This document shows positions 1 through 5,964 of a stretch of 8,280 bases of DNA, piece by piece. The notes under the pieces were generated by a model. The model searched no databases and was not told the origin of the DNA. It worked only from the letters and a program-made list of their open reading frames with translations. The stretch covers positions 1 to 8,280 of the forward strand of contig CAMLNT010000095.1 of assembly GCA_946481425.1 (NCBI GenBank), in the 5' to 3' direction. Source of the DNA: an uncultured Brevundimonas sp. (GTDB lineage: Bacteria; Pseudomonadota; Alphaproteobacteria; Caulobacterales; Caulobacteraceae). The stretch's first letter is position 1, and each line of letters begins with the position of its first letter. A program made the position numbers and the translations under genes.

Positions 1-472
1 CGTCGACGCGCTCGCCTTCGGCGATCAACTGCTCGACCACCAGCTTGGTGCCGTGGGTGGCGCGGCCCTCCTCGTCGCCGGTGATGAGGAAGGACAGGGA
101 CCCCTTGGGCTCGCCCTCGGCCAGAACCTGGGAGACTGCGGCGATCCAGGCGGCGATGCCGCCCTTCATGTCCACCGCGCCCCGGCCGATGACCACGCCC
201 TCGACCAGTTCGGCGGCGAAGGGATCGGACGACCAGGCCTCGGTCGGACCCGTCGGCACCACATCGGTGTGGCCGGCGAAACAGAGGTTCGGTCCTTGGG
301 TTCCACGGCGGGCGTAGAGGTTCTCGATGCCCTCGAAATTCATGCGACGGCAGGTGAAGCCGAGCCTCTCCAGCTCAGCCTGGACGAGGTCCATCGCCCC
401 TTCGTCCGCCGGGGTGACCGACGGCTTCTTGATGAGGTCGCGCGTGAGGGATACGGGATCGACGAGAGCCAT
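1..472 (-). CDS. dapE: Succinyl-diaminopimelate desuccinylase DapE (N-terminal part; gene runs off the left edge)
   Basis: DapE hydrolyses N-succinyl-L,L-diaminopimelate to succinate and L,L-diaminopimelate in the cytoplasm, in the succinylase branch of lysine and peptidoglycan precursor synthesis. It is a dinuclear zinc enzyme of the M20 peptidase family. The 157 visible residues read from an ATG at 472. They contain the family substrate-entry motif KKPSVTPAD (15-23), the first zinc-ligand motif FAGHTDVVP with H68, the bridging aspartate in GRGAVDMKGG (D101), and TGDEEG (131-136), which holds the catalytic glutamate (E134) and the adjacent metal ligand E135. Known family members are about 375-390 residues, so more than half lies outside the window. 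No stop occurs in the visible frame. A GCGGGA-like stretch just upstream could serve as ribosome binding site. The gene is divergent from the cupin gene with only 41 bp between the starts. Assignment rests on motifs and is secure. Confidence 0.95.
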   Translation of the reverse strand, partial: MALVDPVSLTRDLIKKPSVTPADEGAMDLVQAELERLGFTCRRMNFEGIENLYARRGTQGPNLCFAGHTDVVPTGPTEAWSSDPFAAELVEGVVIGRGAVDMKGGIAAWIAAVSQVLAEGEPKGSLSFLITGDEEGRATHGTKLVVEQLIAEGERVD

Positions 473-513
473 GGTCCCGCTTCTAGGCTGAGCCGTGCTT
501 CCGGAGAAGGCTC
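473..513. promoter_or_regulatory. 41-bp divergent intergenic region between dapE and the cupin gene
   Basis: The dapE start (minus) and cupin start (plus) are separated by only 41 bases, so any promoters for the two genes must overlap each other or lie inside the opposing coding sequence. I see no convincing -35/-10 pair. The region holds the cupin ribosome binding site, GGAGAAGG at 503-510, three bases before the ATG at 514. It also holds one CTAG tetramer (483-486). That regulatory sequence lies here is inferred from gene orientation only. Confidence 0.35.
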
Positions 514-993
514 ATGCCCAAGATCGACCTGGACGCGGCGCCCCGCCGTGACGGAACCGCCTATCCGCCGCCCTATGACCAGCCGTGCCTGAAGCGGCGA
601 CGCCAGCAACTGGGCAATGCGGCGGGCCTGACGCAGTTCGGCGTGAACCGGCTGGAACTCGAGCCGGGCGTCTGGTCGTCCCAGCGCCACTGGCACTCGG
701 CGGAGGACGAGTTCGTCTGGGTGGTCGAGGGCGAGGTCGTGCTGATCGACGACGACGGCGAGACGGTCCTTAAGGCGGGCGATTGCGCGGGCTTTCCAGC
801 CGGCGACAAGAACGGCCACCACATCGTGAACCGGTCGAACCGATTGGCGGTCCTGCTGGAGGTCGGCTCACGCCGGCCGGACGAGGACGGCGTCGACTAT
901 CCGGACATCGACCTGACCCTGCACGACGGCGACCGGCGCTATCGGCACAACGACGGGACGCTCTACGACACGGCGGACGGCCGCAAGACGTGA
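514..993 (+). CDS. Single-domain cupin protein
   Basis: This is a 159-residue soluble protein with one beta-barrel cupin domain. Cupin motif 1 is visible at residues 52-73: a glycine, then RHWHS with the two metal-ligand histidines, then an E-x6-G ending in VVEG. Motif 2 is at about residues 88-105 (GDCAGFPAG, then HH and a closing N). The histidines and glutamate imply a bound divalent metal. The N-terminus (PPPYDQPC) and overall layout resemble bacterial small cupins of the COG3837 type, whose substrates are mostly unknown; a sugar or small-acid ligand is possible but not shown. The start is fixed by GGAGAAGG immediately upstream. The stop overlaps the GTG start of the MFS transporter, so the two are probably co-transcribed and translationally coupled. 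No signal peptide is present. Family call is firm; function is unknown. Confidence 0.88.
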   Translation: MPKIDLDAAPRRDGTAYPPPYDQPCLKRRRQQLGNAAGLTQFGVNRLELEPGVWSSQRHWHSAEDEFVWVVEGEVVLIDDDGETVLKAGDCAGFPAGDKNGHHIVNRSNRLAVLLEVGSRRPDEDGVDYPDIDLTLHDGDRRYRHNDGTLYDTADGRKT

Positions 994-2273
994 CCATCGA
1001 CGCGCCTGAAAACCCGCAACCGGTTCCGCCCCTGCCCGAGGGCGGGCATGACAATCCCTGGCGGCTCAGGGACTTCAAGCTGCTGTGGGTCGGGCGTGTG
1101 ATCGCGGTGCTGGCGATCCAGATCCAGTCCTCGGCCCTGCTATGGCAGGTCTACGAGATCGCGCGGCGCGAACATCCGATCGAACAGGCGAGCCTGTATC
1201 TGGGGCTGGTGGGACTGGTGCAGTTCCTGCCGCTTCTCGCCTTCACCCTGCCCGCCGGGGAGATGGCCGATCGGCGCGACCGCAAACAGACCGTGGCTCT
1301 GTCGGTCATGGTCGAGGCCGGGTGCGCGCTCGCCTTCCTGGCCATGGCGATCCACGGCTCGCCGCCGCTGTGGGGCCTGTTGAGCGTGGCGGCGCTCTTC
1401 GGCGCGGCGCGGGCCTTTCTGGCGCCGGCCAGCCAGGCCTTTCTGCCGATGGTGGTGGGCCGCGCGGCCCTGCCCCGCGCCATCGCCGCTCAATCGATCG
1501 CCTTCCAGACCGGAGCCATCGCCGGTCCGGCGCTCGGCGGTCTCATCGTGGGTTTCAACACGCCCTTCGCCTACGCGGTCTCGGGCGTGCTGTTCCTCGT
1601 GGGCCTGACCTGCTTCCTGTCGATCCGGACCAGCGGCAAGCCCGAGCGGACCGACGATCAGGTCAATCGCCTCAAGGCCGTGCGCGAGGGGCTGGCCTAT
1701 GTCTGGAACACCAGGATCGTGCTGGGCGCGATCTCGCTGGATCTGGTGGTGGTGCTGCTGGCGGGCGTGGCGCTTCTGACGCCGATCTTCGCGCGCGACA
1801 TCCTGCATGTGGGAGCGTTCGGATTTGGCCTGTTGCGCGCCTCATTCGGCGTGGGCGCGTTGCTGATGGCGATCTGGCTCTCCCACAGGCCGATCATGCG
1901 GCGCGGCGGCGTCTGGATGTTCGGGGCGGTCGCTGTGTTCGGGGTCTGCACGCTCATCTTCGGCCTGTCCAAGGCAGCCTGGCTGTCGGCCCTCGTGCTC
2001 TTCATCGGCGGCGCGGCCGACATGGTCAGCGTCAATATCCGCCAGACCCTGATCCAGCTGGCGACGCCCGACCACATGCGCGGGCGGGTCAGCTCGGTCT
2101 CCATGCTGTTCATCGGGGCGTCGAACGAGCTGGGCGAGGCCTATTCAGGGCTGATGGTGCGCTTTCTGGGGCCGATCGGGGCGGCGGTCTTCGGCGGGTT
2201 GGGGGCATTGGCCTCGACCGGGCTGTGGGCCTGGATGTTCAGGGACCTGAGGAAGGCGGATCGACTGACCTGA
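990..2273 (+). CDS. MFS transporter, EntS-like (MFS_3) family
   Basis: This is a 427-residue inner-membrane transporter with about 12 hydrophobic helices and a polar central loop near residues 211-232. The MFS signature between helices 2 and 3 is clear (GEMADRRDRKQT, 90-101). A conserved DHMRGRVSSV segment (361-370) near the C-terminal half is typical of the EntS-like MFS_3 group. Members of that group are usually proton-driven exporters of siderophores, drugs or metabolites; the substrate here cannot be read from the sequence. The chosen start is GTG at 990, which overlaps the cupin stop as GTGA. The open frame continues upstream to 783, but that part lies inside the cupin gene and translates to an Arg/Pro-rich sequence typical of an out-of-frame read. 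The first 25 residues are polar and proline-rich, then DFKLLWVGR begins helix 1. No strong Shine-Dalgarno site precedes the GTG, consistent with coupling. Confidence 0.9.
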   Translation: MTIDAPENPQPVPPLPEGGHDNPWRLRDFKLLWVGRVIAVLAIQIQSSALLWQVYEIARREHPIEQASLYLGLVGLVQFLPLLAFTLPAGEMADRRDRKQTVALSVMVEAGCALAFLAMAIHGSPPLWGLLSVAALFGAARAFLAPASQAFLPMVVGRAALPRAIAAQSIAFQTGAIAGPALGGLIVGFNTPFAYAVSGVLFLVGLTCFLSIRTSGKPERTDDQVNRLKAVREGLAYVWNTRIVLGAISLDLVVVLLAGVALLTPIFARDILHVGAFGFGLLRASFGVGALLMAIWLSHRPIMRRGGVWMFGAVAVFGVCTLIFGLSKAAWLSALVLFIGGAADMVSVNIRQTLIQLATPDHMRGRVSSVSMLFIGASNELGEAYSGLMVRFLGPIGAAVFGGLGALASTGLWAWMFRDLRKADRLT

Positions 2274-2282
2274 CGCTCACGC

Positions 2283-2323
2283 GCGCCCGTACGGCCAGGC
2301 TGGCGGCCACTGTCGTCGGGCGC
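2283..2323 (+). terminator. Possible terminator-like hairpin after the MFS gene
   Basis: Nine bases after the MFS stop, GCGCCCG (2283-2289) can pair perfectly with CGGGCGC (2317-2323). The enclosed 27 bases can form a smaller hairpin, GCCA (2294-2297) with TGGC (2301-2304). No T-tract follows, so it is not a classical intrinsic terminator; it could protect a 3' end or be chance in GC-rich DNA. Confidence 0.28.
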
Positions 2324-2368
2324 CGTTCAGGAACCTCAAGCTTCGCCATGCGCTAAGCCGCCAGATGC

Positions 2369-2374
2369 GGGAGG
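2369..2374 (+). promoter_or_regulatory. Ribosome binding site that decides the start of the membrane protein
   Basis: GGGAGG at 2369-2374 ends five bases before the ATG at 2380. It lies downstream of an in-frame ATG at 2365, which therefore has no matching site. This favours 2380 as the true start. Confidence 0.6.
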
Positions 2375-2379
2375 CGCCG

Positions 2380-2871
2380 ATGATGAAGCTGGCCAAAGGC
2401 GTGTTCGCTCTGGGCGGGATCAGCCTGATGCTGATCGCCCTGACCCTGATGGTTTTTGCGCCCTACCGCCTGATCACGGCGGCCATGAGCGGCGAGGGCT
2501 TCGAGCGAGAGCTGTTCGAGGCGATCGGATACCTGATCGTGGCCGTGGCCGTCTTCGACGTGGCCAAATACATCGTCGAGGAAGAGGTCCTGTCCGACGA
2601 CGAGCGGCGCAACGCCGCCGAGACGCGCCGGTCCCTGACCAAGTTCGGCTCCACCATCGTCATCGCGGTGCTGCTCGAGGGGCTGGTGCTGGCCTTCGAG
2701 GTCGCTCGCGAGGAGCCGGCGGACCTGATCTGGCCGATCCTGCTGATGCTGGCGGGCACGGTGCTGTTCGTCGCCATCGCCGTTTTCCAGCGGTTGTCGG
2801 CCTCGACGGAGCGGTTGGTCCACGAGCGCGATCCGGAAGCGGCCGCGCCCGCCCGCCGCCGCAAAACCTAG
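2380..2871 (+). CDS. Small four-helix membrane protein of unknown function
   Basis: This is a 163-residue protein with four hydrophobic helices at about residues 8-27, 45-64, 90-108 and 116-136. The loop between helices 2 and 3 is acidic then basic and contains EEEVLSDDERRNAAETRRS. The C-terminal tail is basic (ending RRRKT). The order EAIG, VFDVAKY, EEEVL, LTKFG, LLEGLVLAFE, FQRLS resembles a small alphaproteobacterial membrane family that, from memory, is sometimes labelled 'general glycosylation pathway protein'. I know of no functional support for that label and do not adopt it. The start at 2380 is chosen from a well-placed GGGAGG; an in-frame ATG at 2365 would add five residues. It follows the MFS gene by 106 bp and may be a separate unit. 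Its TAG stop lies in a CTAG that is also the stop of the converging lipoprotein gene. Confidence 0.72.
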   Translation: MMKLAKGVFALGGISLMLIALTLMVFAPYRLITAAMSGEGFERELFEAIGYLIVAVAVFDVAKYIVEEEVLSDDERRNAAETRRSLTKFGSTIVIAVLLEGLVLAFEVAREEPADLIWPILLMLAGTVLFVAIAVFQRLSASTERLVHERDPEAAAPARRRKT

Positions 2872-3482
2872 AACCAGTCGTCCGCCCGCGCGCCCACGCC
2901 TTCGCGCAGCACGTAGTCGGGGATCATGCCGGCCGGGATATCGGTCTGGCTGGACGTGACCGGACAGGTCAGCCGGCGGATTTCCTCGCCGTTCCGCAGC
3001 ACCACGACGCCCGAGCGTTCGACGCCGGCCCGGCGGCCCGAATAGACGACGTAGTCATAGGCGCCGGAGCGGAAGCGCAGGTGCGGCTGGCTCTGGCCGC
3101 CGGCCCACAGGCCGGGCCGCCCGGCCGCCACGGTCAGATCGATTTCGGGATCGCCCTGCGGTCCGAACCGGTAGCTGACCTGGCGGTTGCCGACGCAGAC
3201 CGACACGGTGCGATCGTTTCCCATGGGGCAGGAATACAGATGCGTCTCGCCCTGGACGCACTGGGTCGCCGAGGCGTCGACCGGGCGCGGCGGCTGCTGG
3301 GCCGGAGGCGCCGACGGAACCGGCGCAGGTGCTTGCTCGGGTGGCTCCCCGGTTTCGGCGGGCGGCGGTTGATGGCCCTCGTCGGCCTCGGGCGGCGTCG
3401 GCGCGTCCTGCGACGGCGGTAGTCTGGGATCGCAGGCGGCGAGCGCGAGCGCCGAGGCGGCGAGCAGCAGGGACAACTTCAT
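2868..3482 (-). CDS. Proline-rich lipoprotein with a four-cysteine C-terminal domain
   Basis: This is a 204-residue predicted lipoprotein. The signal peptide MKLSLLLAASALALAAC ends in a lipobox (LAAC) with the lipidated cysteine at C17. A Pro/Glu/Ala-rich linker follows (about 18-70), likely unstructured and able to span envelope layers. The C-terminal domain (about 73-204) has four cysteines (C75, C85, C96, C173), suggesting two disulfides in the periplasm. It also contains YRFGPQGDPEIDL, a pattern I have seen in small secreted proteins of unknown function but cannot tie to a named family. Residue +2 after the cysteine is Asp. The ATG at 3482 is chosen because it begins a standard signal peptide; a TTG at 3503 in the same frame would add MRRIGLS and is possible, since the ribosome binding site at either start is weak. 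It converges on the membrane-protein gene and diverges from the Het-C-like gene. Confidence 0.75.
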   Translation of the reverse strand: MKLSLLLAASALALAACDPRLPPSQDAPTPPEADEGHQPPPAETGEPPEQAPAPVPSAPPAQQPPRPVDASATQCVQGETHLYSCPMGNDRTVSVCVGNRQVSYRFGPQGDPEIDLTVAAGRPGLWAGGQSQPHLRFRSGAYDYVVYSGRRAGVERSGVVVLRNGEEIRRLTCPVTSSQTDIPAGMIPDYVLREGVGARADDWF

Positions 3483-3589
3483 GCTCAAGCCAATGCGCCG
3501 CAACGGTCCGCGTTCCGCCCCGGATTCGCCCGGGTCGGGCCGGCCGTGCTACAGAACGGCGTTCCGCATCACGGGGCCGGGAGAGCGCC
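3483..3589. promoter_or_regulatory. Divergent promoter region between the lipoprotein and Het-C-like genes
   Basis: These 107 bases separate two divergent starts and must hold at least one promoter. For the plus strand, GCTACAGAA at 3548-3556 partly matches the Caulobacter housekeeping -10 (GCTANA), with a weak TTCGCC 17 bases upstream (3525-3530). GCGTTCCGC occurs twice, at 3510-3518 and 3559-3567. GGGAG at 3579-3583 is the ribosome binding site for the ATG at 3590. No clear promoter is visible for the minus strand. The individual elements are weak matches. Confidence 0.4.
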
Positions 3590-4540
3590 ATGCGTGAGAG
3601 TCGGCTTATCCGTTTCATCCTTGTTTCGTCCGCACTGATCGGTGCGACGGGCTTCGGCACCATCAACGGCGCCGGCCAGAACGCCGAGCACGAGCGCATC
3701 ACCCGCTGGGCGCTCGGGTGTGAGCGCACGGGCGTGGCGCTCCAGTGGTGCCTGCAGCCGGATACGCTCGATGAGATGGCCGGCAAGCGCGGGTCGTTCG
3801 GGGCCATCGGCACGCCGGACACGCCGCCCGGGATCATGGAATCCGCGCCCCACTGCGATAACGGCGACCACGTGCCCGGTGGCGCCTATCCGCATCCGGC
3901 GGCCGATGCACGGCGCGAGCTGGAGAACTGCAGGAACCTGATGATCCAGAACCTGGAGGCCGCGGTCTGGGCCGCCGGAAGCCTGCTGGGCGACCGGGGG
4001 CGGATCGATCCGGACGCGGTGGAGCTGGATTGCGACTTCGACGGCGAGGATTCTGCCAAGTGCCGGGTGCTGACCTCCATGGGCGCGCTGATGCATGCCA
4101 GCCAGGACTTCTACGCCCACTCCAACTGGACCGATGTCGGCAACGAGGACCCGGCCTATCCGAGGGGTCTCGGTCAGTGGGGACCGGCACCCTGGATCAG
4201 CCTGCGGGGCGACGCCGAGTTCCCCGAAGGGCTGATGACCGGCTGCTTCGCCCTGGCCGGTAACGGCTGTGACGGACGGGTCCATCACGACGTGCTGAAC
4301 AAGGACACGGGGGTCGGCCCGATCGACTGGGAGCGCGGCGTCATCCCGGCCGGCGCCTCGCCCAGGTCGCAAGGCATCGGCCTCGGCAATTTCGAACGCG
4401 CCGTCCGGGCCGCCATCGCCGACAGCGAGGACAAGTGGCGGCTGCTGGAAGAACGGCTTGTCGAGCGCTACGGCGCCGAGCGCGGCCGTCTGATGATGTG
4501 CGCCATCAGCCGGGACGATCCGGAGAGGGACTGCGGCTAG
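3590..4540 (+). CDS. Secreted Het-C/CinY-like protein of the zinc phospholipase C-like fold
   Basis: This is a 316-residue predicted exported protein. The N-terminus has basic residues then a hydrophobic stretch (about 7-22), consistent with a Sec signal peptide cleaved near residue 29. The key signature is HASQDFYAHSNW (169-180), giving an H169-x3-D173-x3-H177 metal-binding pattern typical of the Het-C/CinY group within the zinc-dependent phospholipase C / S1-P1 nuclease-like superfamily. Supporting segments are EHERIT (H34), HCDNGDHV (88-95) and VHHDVLNKD (231-239). Ten cysteines are present (44, 54, 89, 114, 148, 158, 219, 227, 304, 315), nine or ten of them likely in disulfides, which fits export. 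Known relatives include fungal heterokaryon-incompatibility Het-C and Streptomyces CinY-type secreted proteins; enzymatic activity is not established for most, so a lipase or nuclease role is inference. The start is supported by GGGAG six bases upstream. The frame is open from 3329, but that region is antisense to the lipoprotein. Its TAG stop is shared with the convergent gene. Confidence 0.72.
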   Translation: MRESRLIRFILVSSALIGATGFGTINGAGQNAEHERITRWALGCERTGVALQWCLQPDTLDEMAGKRGSFGAIGTPDTPPGIMESAPHCDNGDHVPGGAYPHPAADARRELENCRNLMIQNLEAAVWAAGSLLGDRGRIDPDAVELDCDFDGEDSAKCRVLTSMGALMHASQDFYAHSNWTDVGNEDPAYPRGLGQWGPAPWISLRGDAEFPEGLMTGCFALAGNGCDGRVHHDVLNKDTGVGPIDWERGVIPAGASPRSQGIGLGNFERAVRAAIADSEDKWRLLEERLVERYGAERGRLMMCAISRDDPERDCG

Positions 4541-5964
4541 GCGGGAGGCGTGGGAGCCGGGGGCGGCGCGATCACTTCGAGCCGGACCTCTGGGGCATTG
4601 GCCTCGATATTCCAGGTGAAGGCCAGGCGCCTGGCGGCCGACAGCGCCCGGATCTCCTCGCTGATGGCTCGGGCTTCGACCAGCCTGCGGCGCCACTGCT
4701 CCATTTCGGCTGCGCGTTGCATCAGGTTGGGCGTCTGTTGCTGAAGAAGCGTCGACCCCGAAGCGCTGGTGAGGAGTGCAGGCGCTGGCGCAATCGCCTG
4801 CGCGGGCGCCGCTGCGGTGATCGGGCTGTCGAGGGCGCTCACCGGAGCCATCAATCCGCGAAGCGTTTCCTGCGTCTGCACTGTCACGACAGCCCGGTTG
4901 GCCTCTCCCCCGGTGAGAACCGCATCGATCGTTCGGCTCGCCACGGTTGGCAGCACGTTGAAAATTTCAGCCGGACTGAACCGCAGTTGGTTGTCCCGGT
5001 TGGTGATCACGGCATCCAGCGCCAGAAGGTCCCGCCGGTAGGCGTCGACCCAACGGCCCTCGTCGACCCCGAGAATGGAGGTCGCGGAAACATCGCTTTG
5101 TGCGGCGGCGAGTTCGAAGCAAATGGCTTGCAGCCGACGCATCTCGGCTAAATAGGCCACTCTGTCTCCGGTGGCCGCAGTCAGGGCGTTGCCGGAAAGG
5201 CCCTGCCCCCATCGAGAAAGGTCGGGCGTCCAGAAGCTGCCGTCCGTGCAGTTGACCGGCGCGGTCAACGCCAGCGCGTCCTCGAGCCGCTCTTGCAGAA
5301 CGATCAGCCGTTCGTAGCGCGCCGAAAGCAGATTCATCCCCGCATAGGCCGCATCGTACAGGACGCGGGTCGGCTCCAACGCGTTCCATTCGGAGCTCAG
5401 CACGGTCAGCAGCGTGGCATAGCCCCAGAAACTCTGGGTCGAGGACCCGACCCGGCCGCTCGCACCGTAGCCGATCCCGCCCAACACTACCGCCCCGGCG
5501 CCGTAGTCGGAGATGGTCTGCTGCCGCCGCGCCCGCGCTCCGTAGAAATAGCCGCGCGCCTCGGCAGCCAAACGAAGCTGATCGGCGGTCACCGCCTCCT
5601 CGAGAAGCTCCCGCGCACAGTCTGATGAGTTGGAGCCCCCATCGCCGAAAATCTCCCACCGCCGCGAAATCCAGTTCTCGTCGCTGCCTGGACGGCCACA
5701 ATCCGTCACAGCACTGGTGCGGGCAGTCAGTTCCGCCACGGCTGCCGCATCATCCGTCGTAGCCGCCCGCGCTGCTGCCCCGGCAGCCGCAAGAGCATCC
5801 TGCTCGCGACGAGCCCGGACAGCTTCCAATGAGGCGCGCGCTGCGTCTCGCTCTTGAAGCGCAGTGGCGCGGCGCTGCTCAGCCGTCTGTCCCTGTGCCG
5901 ACGCCGCGCCTGCGACCAAGATCAGCGTCAACACAGATGCGACGCTCGCAACCTTGAGACCCAT
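4537..5964 (-). CDS. Unrecognised secreted helical protein (475 aa)
   Basis: I do not recognise this protein. It begins with a clear Sec signal peptide, with a hydrophobic core at about 5-20 and an ASA cleavage site before Q24. Residues 26-83 are Ala/Arg/Glu/Gln-rich and likely a long helix or coiled coil. A Gly-rich hydrophobic segment follows (about 155-190, GAGAVVLGGIGYGASG), which could insert in or lie on a membrane. Then come further helical stretches (about 195-232, 266-290), a Pro/Ala-rich linker (about 380-400) and a second charged helix (about 415-446). The tail is proline-rich. Four cysteines (89, 116, 239, 282) suggest disulfides. Base composition is lower in GC than its neighbours in places, for example 34/60 at 4921-4980 against 45/60 at 7201-7260. 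The ATG at 5964 follows a GGGGGCGG stretch. It lies 87 bp downstream of dapD on the same strand and converges on the Het-C-like gene. No function is proposed. Confidence 0.78.
   Translation of the reverse strand: MGLKVASVASVLTLILVAGAASAQGQTAEQRRATALQERDAARASLEAVRARREQDALAAAGAAARAATTDDAAAVAELTARTSAVTDCGRPGSDENWISRRWEIFGDGGSNSSDCARELLEEAVTADQLRLAAEARGYFYGARARRQQTISDYGAGAVVLGGIGYGASGRVGSSTQSFWGYATLLTVLSSEWNALEPTRVLYDAAYAGMNLLSARYERLIVLQERLEDALALTAPVNCTDGSFWTPDLSRWGQGLSGNALTAATGDRVAYLAEMRRLQAICFELAAAQSDVSATSILGVDEGRWVDAYRRDLLALDAVITNRDNQLRFSPAEIFNVLPTVASRTIDAVLTGGEANRAVVTVQTQETLRGLMAPVSALDSPITAAAPAQAIAPAPALLTSASGSTLLQQQTPNLMQRAAEMEQWRRRLVEARAISEEIRALSAARRLAFTWNIEANAPEVRLEVIAPPPAPTPPA

Noticed and set aside
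53..592. Plus-strand open frame of 179 codons opposite dapE
   Set aside because: It is antisense to motif-bearing dapE sequence and runs into the cupin gene in another frame.
783..989. Upstream extension of the MFS frame
   Set aside because: It overlaps the cupin gene almost entirely and encodes an Arg/Pro-rich sequence typical of a wrong frame; GTG at 990 fits the transporter N-terminus.
1140..1808. Long minus-strand open frame (222 codons) opposite the MFS gene
   Set aside because: It is rich in Arg, His, Gln and Gly with no domain, as expected for the antisense of a GC-rich membrane-protein gene.
1085..2356. Long plus-strand open frame (423 codons) in another frame of the MFS gene
   Set aside because: The translation is dominated by Arg, Gly and Ala with no hydrophobic helices; the MFS frame explains the region.
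3329..3589. Upstream extension of the Het-C-like frame
   Set aside because: It is antisense to the lipoprotein and would bury the signal peptide; ATG at 3590 has a good ribosome binding site.
3569..4696. Long minus-strand open frame (375 codons) opposite the Het-C-like gene
   Set aside because: It lacks recognisable motifs and overlaps two well-supported genes; it is a high-GC shadow frame.
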